Positions 1 through 10,232 of a stretch of DNA of 64,000 nt are shown here, piece by piece. The stretch covers positions 18,010,199 through 18,074,198 of the forward strand of contig NC_083654.1 in the NCBI RefSeq assembly GCF_963576545.1, in the 5' to 3' direction. Numbering within the stretch: the stretch's first letter is position 1; each line of letters begins with the position of its first letter. The position numbers and the translations under genes were made by a program. The stretch comes from Limanda limanda (taxonomy: Eukaryota; Chordata; Actinopteri; Pleuronectiformes; Pleuronectidae). Below the pieces are notes generated by a model. That model ran no database searches and was not told where the DNA came from. It saw only the letters and a program-made list of their open reading frames with translations.

Positions 1-309
1 CGGGGGTGCTGGCAGCGAGTCTCAGGTTGCAATAAAATGTGAATAAAATGGGAAAGAAGAAACAACTAGTGAGAGTCTGGGAGCTGCTCTCAGTGACCTT
101 GCAGTGCTTGACACAGAAGTGAAGCAACAACTCATAGATGCTGAGGAATTTGGAGAACACAAGGAAATTTTGTTTTTATGATAACCTTCAGTTTTTCGAT
201 CTAGTTCTTCAAAAAGAATCCAAACATCGGCCTCAAGGCAAAATCAGAACCTGCATTTGGCAAATAGGAAATGAAATCTCTCACTGTTCGATGCTCTTCT
301 CTTCCAAAG

Positions 310-3300
310 GTCAATACTTTGCCAGTATCATGATAATCGTTGGGATGTCGGTCATCGCCACAGTGGTGGTTCTGCAGTATCATCACCACGATCCCAACGG
401 AGGAACCATGCCAAAATGGGTGAGCTCACACTCTCCGTCACCACGTCGAATAAATAATCAGTCACATACATCATGCTTTTTAAAATCGTTTTTTTTTTCA
501 ATTGCTCCTCTCCATATATTCAGACATGATGAATTCCCTCTGTTGATCTCTACATCAGCATAATAGTGCCACTCCTCTGCTCTGCAATTTTCAATATCAT
601 TTATTTCTTCCATCTGTTTCTTGCTCTACCCCGTGCCCCCCGCCGCTGTTTAGTCACATTTCTGTTTTCATTCTCCGACTTCCTCGGCGGTGACTCATCC
701 GGCAGCACCAGTCTGCCGGAGTGTGTTCATCAAAAACACACACTTCAACTGGAGAGCGTTTCAAAGCACTCTGGATATGTGGGCGGTTTCACCCTGATTC
801 AATCTTTTCTTTCACTCTTCTTGCTTTGTGCTTTATGCAAAAATCAAGACTTCATTTTATATTTTTTTTTACAAAAGTTTTCCTCTAATGTGACTGTATC
901 AAAAAAAGGAAGTTATGAAAGAAGCAGTGAAATAACGTCATTAAATATAAAAATCATTAGGATCTTTCTGACAGATAAGGCAAGATAAGACATTTGTGGA
1001 ATCATGTTTTTTTGCATTTACTTATTTACGATAATGTTGGGACTGCAAAGACAAATCGACAAGGCTTCGTTACCCGATAAAAGTTTGCTTGTGTGAGGGT
1101 ATAGATGCTGTGTATAGACAAACTGCAAGGACTTCCTGTTCTATTGATGGATGGCCTGTTCAGACAGTCCGAGGGCCAATTAACGGGCTAATTGATGTGG
1201 TTCAGATGAGGGCATCGAACCAGCACACTTCATAATTGCGGCTCGGACAAAAACAACATCAACACCACGGACTGCACCTGGTCCGTAAACACACTCGCTG
1301 GAGACTAATTGAGCCGTCATCTGGGCATTAGCTTCTCATTAGACGCCAGACACCCATCTGGATGCTGTTGGGACAATATGGCATTTCAGGGGACATGTAG
1401 TTTGTGTCCAGATGAGAGGAAACGAGGCAGAGAGGAGACGGGAAAAAGGACAAGGCAGGGGAAGAAAGGAGAGGAGGAAAGGAGGAGGAAAGGGAATGGA
1501 AGGGGAGAGGGAAAAGGGAGATCAGGAGAATAGAGGAGATAAAACAAGCAGAGGAGAGGAGAGGAAACACGGCAGATTGGAAATAAGGAAGGGAGAAACA
1601 AGAAAAACAGAGGGAGATGAGGAATAAGAGAGGAGAGGTAACAAGGCACAGAGAGGGGATGAACAAATACAACAGAAGGGACGAGGAAGCAGAGAGGGGA
1701 GATGAAGGGAGGCAAAGAGAGGAGAGCAGGAAAGGAGGAAAGGGGAAGAAATAGGAAAAGGAGGGAAGGAGAGGAGAAGGTGATAGAGGCCCAAACAGAG
1801 TGGAGTGGAAATAAGGAGGAGACCAAAGATTAGGAAAAACAGGAGAGGAAAAAGGAAACAGAGATGTGGAGAGGAAAGAGGGAGCAGGGAGACAATAGAG
1901 GAGGAGAGGTAACAAGGATGGAGGAAAGGGGAGAAGAGGAAAGGAGATCAAAAAAGAGAAGAGCAGAGCAAATATGGTGGAGTGGAAATAAGGAGGAGAC
2001 CAAAGAGGAGGGAAAACAGAGTAAAGGAGGGAGGATTAGGAAACACAGAGACAATTAAAGAGGAGAGGACACAAGGAAATGAGTGGAAAAAGGAGGGCAG
2101 GAGACGAGAGGAGATGAAACAAGGAGTAGTGGAATTATATTGGAGTGGAAATAAGGAGGAGCGATGGCAGACAGTAGATGAGGAGAGGATACAAGGGGTC
2201 GAAACAGAGCAGAATACAGTCAAATAGAATCAAGGTTTAAATTCGTACAAACTTGCGAGCGGCTTCTTCCTTTTATCTTAATGCTGCAGTTGACGGAAAC
2301 ATCACCGCTCAGCTCATTACGGCCGAGAGTCCATCGCAACGATTCCACAGTTTGGATTTAAAGCTGCCTCCGCGAGTACTGTGTCTGCTGGGAATCCACT
2401 TACAGCAAAAAAAAGATCTCCTTCGCCTCGGGCTCTTTCCCTGGGCGTCTGTAGTGAGGATCCCGCTCTGCTGCTCAGAGAAGTGCAGCGCCGTCTCCAA
2501 ACAAAACGCCATGTCGGAAACAGCCCAGACGCCAGAGTGCTACAGGAGAGGCTGTTTTACAAGCTTAGCTAGTGAAACGTGAAAGTCAAAAGGTCAAAGG
2601 TGCCAATGCTTTTAAACCTTCTAATATTTTCTTGTACCTAATATAAGAAAATTAAAAAAAAACCTTTCTCAGCTTCTCACTGTCCGCCATCCTCATCTTT
2701 TTTATTATTTTTTTTTTTTTTAAATTTTTTATATTCTTTTTTTTTTTTGGACAGTTGTTTACAAAAACGTACATCAGCCCAAGGGCAATTTTCTTTCTTC
2801 TGCTGTCAACCTTTTTCAAAATTGGGTAACTTTGTACATTTTGGGAGAGGTACAGTGTGTACATGTAGACAATAATCACAGATCAGTAGAGAAAAAAAAA
2901 AAAAAAAAAAAGAATAAAAACAAGCCGAATAGAAAACAACAACATGTTAGATGGTGATTTGAGCGAGAATGGGGTCGGTGAGGCTCGCTAAATCAAGGCA
3001 ACATTACAGGGTCATTCATTCAATACTTCCACAAAGTTTAGCCTTAGGGGTTTTACATATCTCATTTCTCCATTTCGCCTTCCTCATCTTTAAACCTGTA
3101 TCTCCCTCCACAGGTGCAGCTGGTCCTGCTGCAGTGGGTAGCATGGTTCCTGCGTATGAAGCGACCCGGAGAGAGTGAAGACCCCGAGCGGCCCCCCTGC
3201 GCCCCCCATCTGCGGCGCTGCTCCTCAGGCTCCCAGAGAAGCAGCCTCCCCAACGCCCCGGACCCCGTGCTCCATCCGCTGCACCCGCAGAACCTGGCTC

Positions 3301-3848
3301 CTCTCCACCCGGGGCACCTCCACCCGGGACACCCCCACCTCCACTCCCAGGCCAGCGCCAACAACGGGAACCTTCTTTACATGGGCTACCAGAGCATGGA
3401 GGACCCTTCGATGCTCGCGGAGCCCCTCCAGAGGAATAACATCCCAGTGGGGCCCCCCCGGGTGGCAGGAAGCCCGCCGGCCCACCTGACGTCTCAGTTC
3501 TGCAGCTCCCCACCGCCTCCCACCCCCAACATGGAAGCCGTCGGCTGTCCCAGCACTGTCTCCAGCGGTGGGGGGTTTGGAGGTGGACCAGGAGGACTTG
3601 GAGGGGGTTCGACAGCGGGGATAGGAGACCTCCAGCTGCAGTCTCTCCTGGAGGAGGTGCGTTACATGGCGGACCGTTACCGGGAGCAGGACGAGGCCGA
3701 GAGCACGGCCGACCAGTGGAAGTTCGCCGCCGCTGTGATCGACCGCCTCTGCCTGGTGGCGTTCAGCGTCTTCAACATCATCTGCACCATTTCCATCCTC
3801 ATGTCTGCTCCCAACTTTGCGACCGCTGTTTCGAAGGACTTTGTTTGA
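310..3848 (+). CDS. chrna7-like: alpha7-type nicotinic acetylcholine receptor subunit, 3' end (last two coding exons)
   Basis: This is the 3' part of a ligand-gated cation channel subunit of the alpha7/alpha8 group; the ligand-binding domain and M1-M2 lie outside the window. Exon A is 310-419 (110 bp, the length I recall for human CHRNA7 exon 9). It encodes most of M3 and the start of the cytoplasmic loop ([12 protein letters not shown], then [15 protein letters not shown]) and ends in GTGAGC. Exon B is 3114-3848, after a CTCCACAG acceptor, phase 0, ending in TGA. It starts VQLVLLQW, then [10 protein letters not shown], and ends with the amphipathic MA helix ([17 protein letters not shown]), M4 ([21 protein letters not shown]) and AVSKDFV, close to the human tail. 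The cytoplasmic loop is roughly 75 residues longer than recalled for human and is rich in Pro, His and Gly. Which fish paralogue it is (chrna7, alpha8-like or chrna11) cannot be settled here. AATAAA at 4682 and 5150 are possible polyadenylation signals. Confidence 0.9.
1140..1350. promoter_or_regulatory. possible intronic homeodomain-site cluster
   Basis: About 200 bp in the last intron of the receptor gene contains at least four TAATT/AATTA cores: near 1178, 1189, 1231 and 1306. The sequence around them is non-repetitive and balanced in base content, unlike the purine tract that follows. This is only a pattern; conservation was not tested. Confidence 0.2.
1409..2226. repeat. long purine-rich (GGA/GAA) tract
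   Basis: About 820 bp on the plus strand is nearly all A and G, built from degenerate AGGAGA/GGAAA units. A longer motif, GTGGAAATAAGGAGGAG, recurs near 1802, 1982 and 2145. It lies inside the last intron of the receptor gene. Long open frames rich in Arg/Glu/Lys (plus) or Ser/Leu/Phe/Pro (minus) over it are composition artefacts. Confidence 0.85.
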
Positions 3849-5162
3849 AAGCAAGGAGGGAAAAAAAAAAAGTGTGACGGGATGGATGAGGGGAATTAAA
3901 TGTAAGATGACGGATGGAGTGGAACCTGGAAACACAATTTCCAGCCGACTGTGGGCTTTGTGATTTGTGATTGCGAGGGACTGGGAAATAGAAAAAGAAA
4001 AAAAAGGAAATGGTTTTTCTTTGCAATTCTTTCTATTTTGTAACTGAAATCTAAGACGAGAACCGATGAGGAGGGAGATACAGAGTGAAGGTGGAATGAG
4101 ATTAGGCTGATGCAGGGTGCTTTATCAGATCCTCGACAAGGTGAAACGGATTATGGTTAATTCAGAGACTTTTCCTTAACAATTAGGGGGAGAGGTGGGT
4201 CGGAAAGGGGAAGAGGAAGACAAGATATCAGTCCTGTGCAACCTCAAATAACACCGGATCTTAAATCAAGGAGGAGATTGAGAGGAGACGAGAGGGAAAG
4301 AGACAAGGCAAAGATAGATAGGGACAGATAAATAAGACAGTCATTTGGCCGTTTTATTTTCTCAAGGAGGCAGAGACAGGCCTTCACTCCCACACAATGA
4401 GAGGAGACTGCATCGGTTCAAGTGAAGGGAGGAGGAGAGAGAAAGAGACTTTTACAAGGACAGACAAAGAGCGGTCAAGGAGGAAAGAAACTTCATCCCT
4501 CGTGTCATGGGCAGATTTGAGCGGAGTAAGCAGCTTGATGCCTCGGGTAAACAACCGTGGACCGACAGATCAAGATCGAGGACGCTGCGGCGAGGACGAA
4601 CAGACGAGGATCTCATCTATTATTCAATCACAACCATCTAATGACCGTCAAATTGAAAGACCCGGGGTAATCTTTAAGACTAATAAAGCTTCCAAAAGAT
4701 GAAGTCCCCTCTCCCTTTGCAGGCCACTTTAAAATTCCAAGGCCTTATCTCTGTGAGACGATTGCCAATCTGCGGCAATCAGTGGCGATCAAAAGCTCCT
4801 CGGCCGCGGGCACGCTTTGAAGCTCTGATCACGACTGAGCTAAACTGAATTAACTGGTCATCAACAAGGCGGTGGCCGGTGGCTGCACCACAGCGGAGGC
4901 TTGATCCGTTAATAACTCGTGAGGCAGATACCTACCTGATCAAACATTGGATTTCATATTAAAGGTTTAATAGCTCAAACAGGAGTTCAGGTCTTTAAAT
5001 CAGCACAAATGTTAAGACCAAAATCCTCAAGTTAATGTGGAGTATAAGTAACATCCCATCAAATTACTGTCAGATCCCCTCAGGGGTTTAGAGCTCCAGT
5101 ACTTCCCTGCACAGAGTGTAGCACACAGCCCGATGCCCATTTGTTCCCTAATAAAGTGGTAA
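3849..5162. other. receptor gene 3' flank, no gene seen
   Basis: This probably holds the 3' UTR of the alpha7-type receptor. No coding signal was found. Two AATAAA hexamers (4682 and 5150) could end the transcript. The 4720-4960 stretch is non-repetitive and moderately GC-rich, but no function can be assigned. Confidence 0.4.
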
Positions 5163-5560
5163 CTCTTAAAATTGGACCTCAATTATACATCCATTCTTTC
5201 CATCAGCTATGCCGCTTATCTTTATAGGGTCGCAAGGGAGCTGGAGCGAAGCCCAGCAGAGATTAGGCGAGAGGAGGGGCACAACCCGGAGAGTTCAGTC
5301 CATCACAGGACAAACATTCACCCTCACGCTTACCTTCAATTCAGAGATTACAATCATCCTAACCCCAAACTGCATGTCTCTGGACTGTGGGAGGGAGCTG
5401 GAGCACCAAACCCACACATACCTTGTAATGACTTGCAAACTCCACACAGAGAAACACTGGTCTAACAGGGATTCAAACCAAGAACCTTCATGCTGTGAAG
5501 TACCCAACCAGTCTCATTTGATTCCTAGAAAAAGCCTCAGTCAAGTTTGGGTCAAATATC
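5163..5560. repeat. dispersed teleost repeat (LINE/SINE-tail type)
   Basis: The stretch has the familiar run of phrases found in a common fish interspersed repeat: a CCGCTTAT start, a mention of GGTCGCAAGGGAGCTGGAG, then CTGCATGTCTCTGGACTGTG, GCAAACTCCACACAGA and GGGATTCAAACC. Short open frames across it are not genes. The family was recognised from memory and not classified. Confidence 0.6.
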
Positions 5561-6791
5561 ACTCAAACAGGAGCAAATAGGGATCAGCTGTTATGTAATT
5601 TACACACATTTGGTCCTGAATTGATCATTTATTGTTATGATATTTGTATTTCATTTCAATAAGCAACATATTGACAGTGACAGTGATCTGTTTTCACCAC
5701 CATCTCTTATGTTGGACATTATATTTACCACATTCCTTACAAGAGACCCGGTGGTCGATGCCAATACAGATATTAAGGAGTAAATCATTTCTAAAACCGA
5801 TATATAAAGTTTGGCAATGACGTTGTTATTAAACACTTACGACAAAGACGTAAACTAAGCTTGATATCTCACAGTTAAACTTACACAAAGTTTATTATAG
5901 ATAACTATATAATAAAAAGAAAATATACACAACCACATATATAAATCTTGAATTGAGAAATGTTTTTGTTTTTTTCAAGTAGACATAACTGGGACTGTTC
6001 TGCATTGTGTGATCTGTACAATAAAACTTTTCATATCAGCGTAAATACAAACTGCTCATATCGGAGGATGTTATCAAGCAGCTGATAAATCCGTCCGGCT
6101 CTTTTCCTACAATCGCTGTCATCTGGGGCTGTAAACGTGCATTTTTCTCACTGTGAACTGCTTCAGGCACAAATCCCTTATCTCTACACCTTCCTTCATC
6201 TCTTGTCGGCTCTCACTTCCTCTCTACAGGCGGAAAGTCCACTTCCTGTCGGAGGGGAGGGAGGGGGGGTTTGCAGAGGGCTCTTCTCCTTCCTGTACAT
6301 ACTCATCTGTACAGAACCTTTCTCATCCTGAAAATGAAGGATTCTCTCTCCTTATATATATATATTTTTTTGTTGTTGTCTCCCCCCCATTGGTCTGCTG
6401 TGCTCCCCATCTCTCTCTGTGTTGACGGAGGCTGGCACGGCCCCGGAAAGGAGGAGAAAAATGACAGGGCGAGGGCACGGGAGGAGGAGAGAAAGTGCTG
6501 ACGCGCAGGCAGAGCTGGACAGGGCCTTAATTGATCACTCGTTCAGGGAGAAGAGAAAGGGGATGGGGGGGTGAGGGAGGGTTAATGGGGGAAAGAGGGG
6601 GCATACTGGGTAATTCATCGGATTTATGAGGGACAGAGGCGGGGGAGATGGGCGCTGCAGACGAGCATAACTCAGTCCCAGGCATCAAATGAAAGGCCAC
6701 CGCGGTAGATCACACCACCAGGGAAAATACTGCAAGAAATAAACTGGAATTACAGAAACATTTTCGTGGAACCATTTGTCCATCATGTGTG

Positions 6792-6823
<32 letters not shown>

Positions 6824-8280
6824 GTGGGGGGGTCACTCAGTCAGTGTGCCAGACTCAGGGCCGTATTTACAGTCATGTGCTGGTTCCTTGTTCCCTGTTT
6901 GATGGGCTGACTCCTTTTCTCTCCGAGGTAGAAAAATGTGCAGTGCCAGCAATCTAGCAGCACTTAGATTTACTGTGTTCACTCAGATGGAATAAAAGAA
7001 CGTGTGTAAAGGCGGTGTGTGTGTGTGTGTGTGTGTGCACGGGGAAGATGAGCTGCAGGGTTAACACATGTACAGAATCAATGAGTGGTTGTTGTTTTTT
7101 CTCCCCACCCAATTCTCCTTTAATAATAAAGCCTCAGACTTATTTGAGCAGATGGGTAATTCCAGGGACCCTCACTGGAGGCACATTAGGCTCCAGCTCC
7201 ACGGCTCTGTAACCCCGGCGGTGATATGGAAGCTAAAGAGATGGAGTCAATCCAAAGCATACAAATGAACCAGAAAGAAACCCAAGGGTTAAACAAGACT
7301 AAACACACCAGGGGAAAACCATCACATGGTTTTATGGCTCTGCATAAAACCATGAATTCATACTTACTCACGCATTAATATTCCCACAGCACACTAGTTT
7401 CATACATGTGCATGCACACCTGTTAACTGGACGGTTTCCCAGCGTGCTGTGCTGCATGATTACGTCCCGACATCTTGCGGTTGAGGCCGATCAATGCCTT
7501 TTAATTACCAAAGGCCCAAAGCGCTGGTCGATGCGGCTGATGAGAAGCAGGGAGGGAGAGAGAGAGGGACAGAGGGAGGGAGGGAGGGAGAGAGGGAAGG
7601 AAAGAGCGAGATAGAGGGACGGAGAGACAGGGATTGATGCTCACTCCTCCCAGCGAGCCTACCTACACATGTGTTGTTAGGCTTGATTAATCCTGCCAAA
7701 CCACATTCCCTCAGTTTGCAGACCGTCGTTTGACCAGCCCAGGCCGCCGGGGTCATGAGGTCAAGTCGACAGGAGGTGACCTGCCTGAGGAACACAGGCC
7801 CGACACCAGTAAGCCAGGGTGGCTGCTCTGTACAGCTCTGATCTGGTCAACGTCACCATTAGGTTTTAAATTGACTGAGTTTTGATTTCTTTGCTCGACT
7901 TGTGGAAGATGAAGGAATAAAACTCTCTACAAACCAAAGTAAAATACCAACTGTCAACTACTTTCAGTAAATAGTCAGTGAGCAACTGGCAGAGGCAGGG
8001 ATTCGATGTTGATAAGGATTTTCACTCTGTTTCTAATATGAGGAGAAAAGTTTCATGTGCACAACTTGCATCACAAACCAAGATCTGAAGACATATCTGT
8101 TAGTTTCCTTTTATTTTTTCCACAGAGCAGAAGTTCACTGGTGGAAGTAAAAAAGAAAGTCTTTCATCACCATCTCTGAATGAGATGAAATGAATTTCTT
8201 CCCCAAGATGTTCTTTACCGTTATGGAACCCCAGTGGATTGGATAAAATGTAAATGGTCTGTATTTGTAAAGAGGATTTC
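5561..8280. other. intergenic, microsatellites only
   Basis: No gene was seen. The stretch holds (TG)n at 6786-6824, (TG)n at 7014-7038, a GGGA-rich purine patch at 7545-7625, a perfect hairpin at 7325-7354 and a direct-repeat hormone-receptor-like site at 7750-7763. Confidence 0.5.
7750..7763 (+). promoter_or_regulatory. DR2 nuclear-receptor half-site pair
   Basis: GGGTCA-TG-AGGTCA is an exact pair of AGGTCA-type half-sites spaced by two bases, the layout recognised by retinoic acid receptor/RXR dimers. AGGTGACCT follows about 13 bases downstream. There is no gene within 4 kb, so its role is unknown and chance is possible. Confidence 0.25.
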
Positions 8281-8395
8281 TTGTTTTCTTTTCTCCATCA
8301 CTTTTCATACACACACTGCCGGCACAGACACAGGCCGAACGGTGGAGCCGGGGATCGAACACTGATTAGTGGCCAACCCGCTCTACCTCCCTCCA
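8281..8395 (-). mobile_element. tRNA-derived SINE, copy 1
   Basis: Read on the minus strand, the head GGAGGGAGGTAGAGCGGG carries an A-box-like segment. About 35 bases later comes GTGTTCGATCCCCGGCTCC, a clear B box and T-arm as in tRNA genes. A tail (TGTGCCGGCAGTGTGTG) follows. It is the first of two copies about 297 bp apart in the same orientation. It does not form a full tRNA. Confidence 0.7.
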
Positions 8396-8471
8396 AAAGA
8401 ACAAACATAAAAAAAAAACAAAAAGAGAAAAAACTGCAGTTTGTTGCAATTCACTAACCGTGTCTAAATAT

Positions 8472-8503
8472 TAAATTGTGTTTAGAACTCTAAACACAAT
8501 TTA
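8472..8503. repeat. perfect 15-bp inverted repeat with 2-base spacer
   Basis: TAAATTGTGTTTAGA, then AC, then its exact reverse complement. It lies in the first unit of the SINE duplication. In the second unit (near 8758-8790) only the left arm survives. Confidence 0.8.
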
Positions 8504-8578
8504 GTTGGTGTGACAAATTTAAAACCCATCTTCATTTGCCCGTCTCTGGAGGATGTTGCAATTCCGTTCAACTGAAAT

Positions 8579-8692
8579 TGTTTTCTTTTCTCGATCACTT
8601 TTCGTACACACACTGCCGGCACAGACACAGGCCGAATGGTGGAGCCGGGGATCGAACGCTGATTAGTGGCCAACCCGCTCTACCTCCCTCCA
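8579..8692 (-). mobile_element. tRNA-derived SINE, copy 2
   Basis: This is a second copy of the same SINE, with GCGTTCGATCCCCGG as the B box and the same A-box head and tail. It lies in the second unit of a local direct duplication that also includes the AAAACCCATCTTCATTTGCC motif at 8521 and 8805. Confidence 0.7.
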
Positions 8693-8844
8693 AAAGAACA
8701 AACAGCAAAAAATAGAAAACTGCATTGTGTTGCATTTCACTTACCGTGTCTAAATATTAAATTGTCTTTAGAACTCATGATGATGCAGTTGGTGTGACAA
8801 ATTTAAAACCCATCTTCATTTGCCCGTCTCTGGAGGATGAAATG

Positions 8845-10130
8845 GGTTTACGCAAATGAAGTAAAACTAACAGGGATAATCTGGAGCTTCTGTGCATTGC
8901 GGGTGTTAGAGATGAGTCTTGATTTAAAACTGTTGTGCCTTTTAATTACTCGTTACATAACTGGCTTGTGATGTAATGTACTTAGAGATAGCAGACCTGT
9001 CCTTCCATTCGGAGACGCAAACAAGGAACAGACAAAAAAAAGAAAAGCCGTTTACTTGTCTTGTGCGTCAGAAAAGACAAGCACTAAATCTATAAATCTA
9101 TAAAACCTTAAATATTTACTGTTTCTGTGTGAAACAGGTCTTAATTTCATTTTGAGTTATCCCCAGAGACAAATAATGTGGAAACAAACTCCCTGAATCT
9201 ATTCCCTTCTTACGGGATTAAGATTTAGTTTTTAAATAATTTAGACTACGACTACAGATTAGCATTTTAATTTCCTATCAGGCTATGGTGGAGCAAATGC
9301 GATTCTATGTACTGATGCATAGTTTCATGTGTAAATGCGTCAGAAATGTTTAATATAATAAACTTAACATACAAAGGTTAGTTTTTATTAGAGTAAATTA
9401 TTCATATTTCTTGGAGTTAGGTATTTATAATAATAATAATAATACTACTGTGGTTATGACCAGGATATTAGCTGCTAATGTTGGCTACAGGCAGTTAGAA
9501 TGTGAATGTACTTGTACAGGCAGTCTTGTGTTATAATGATTTACTATCCACACAATTTCAAAATCATTTACTGTTACAATGTATATATTCTGCCTACATT
9601 GGGCATTTTCACTTTCTCCTTTTATATTACGTCATTACACGTTTATTACTTTTCTGAGTGGGGATTTTAATATCCTGTTCTGGTGCGGTTCCAAGGCCCA
9701 TTTCTCTGTAGTGGGACTAAAGGATCACCTATTTACAGTAGTTTGTAGAGTCTTAATTAAGTTGAACAATAAGACAATTCAAATTAGTAAAAACAGAGCA
9801 GTTTAAATTCTACTCTCTAAGTGAGCGCAGGTGGAGACGAGTCTAAAGAAAGGAGTTCTCTCACGCCAGCGGTGCCAGTGAGGTTTGGTTCCACCGGGTG
9901 CATTAAGAGGTTCTGTGTTTTGGGCTTGAATGATGCTTCGGCTCAGTGTCCCAGTATAACCCCTCGTTGGACTTTAACAGCCCCTGTTGAGTCCAGAGAA
10001 CAACATAAAGATCCGTGCAGCATGTGACCATCAAAATGTCACAGAGCTTGTTCCATTGTTAGAATAATGTTCCTCTGGACCTTTTATTAGCAGCTGTGCT
10101 CCCTGCTGTGGGATTTGTAACGTATTGAAC
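8845..10130. other. intergenic, nothing recognised
   Basis: This is AT-rich sequence with a short TAA array near 9430. No exon, RNA gene or recognised repeat was seen. Open frames at 9579-9806 and 9821-10027 have no recognisable protein features. Confidence 0.4.
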
Positions 10131-10167
10131 AGCACTCTCCTCTCATTCATGCTGAGAGGAGAGTGCT
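10131..10167. repeat. perfect 15-bp hairpin, 7-base loop
   Basis: AGCACTCTCCTCTCA, loop TTCATGC, then the exact reverse complement. It ends about 65 bp left of the hAT element at 10233 and outside any gene. The stem is too short for a usual microRNA precursor. Confidence 0.8.
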
Positions 10168-10232
10168 TTCAGGCAGGAAGTGTGATATTCAAAAAAGGAG
10201 ACTGGACAATAACACAATTTGTGTAGCACGGC

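Noticed and set aside
138..563. 141-codon frame starting before the receptor exon
   Set aside because: Only 310-419 within it is a real exon; the rest is intron on both sides.
1328..1951. 207-codon minus-strand frame rich in Ser, Leu, Phe and Pro
   Set aside because: It is the complement of a pure A/G tract, so it has few stops in several phases; no domain and overlapping frames on both strands.
3225..3935. 236-codon minus-strand frame opposite the receptor's last exon
   Set aside because: A shadow of the GC-rich plus-strand coding exon, whose conserved M4 and AVSKDFV end are unmistakable.
8340..8395. Possible tRNA gene on the minus strand
   Set aside because: A and B boxes are present but the acceptor and anticodon stems do not pair; the copy at 8640 shares it, so it is a SINE.
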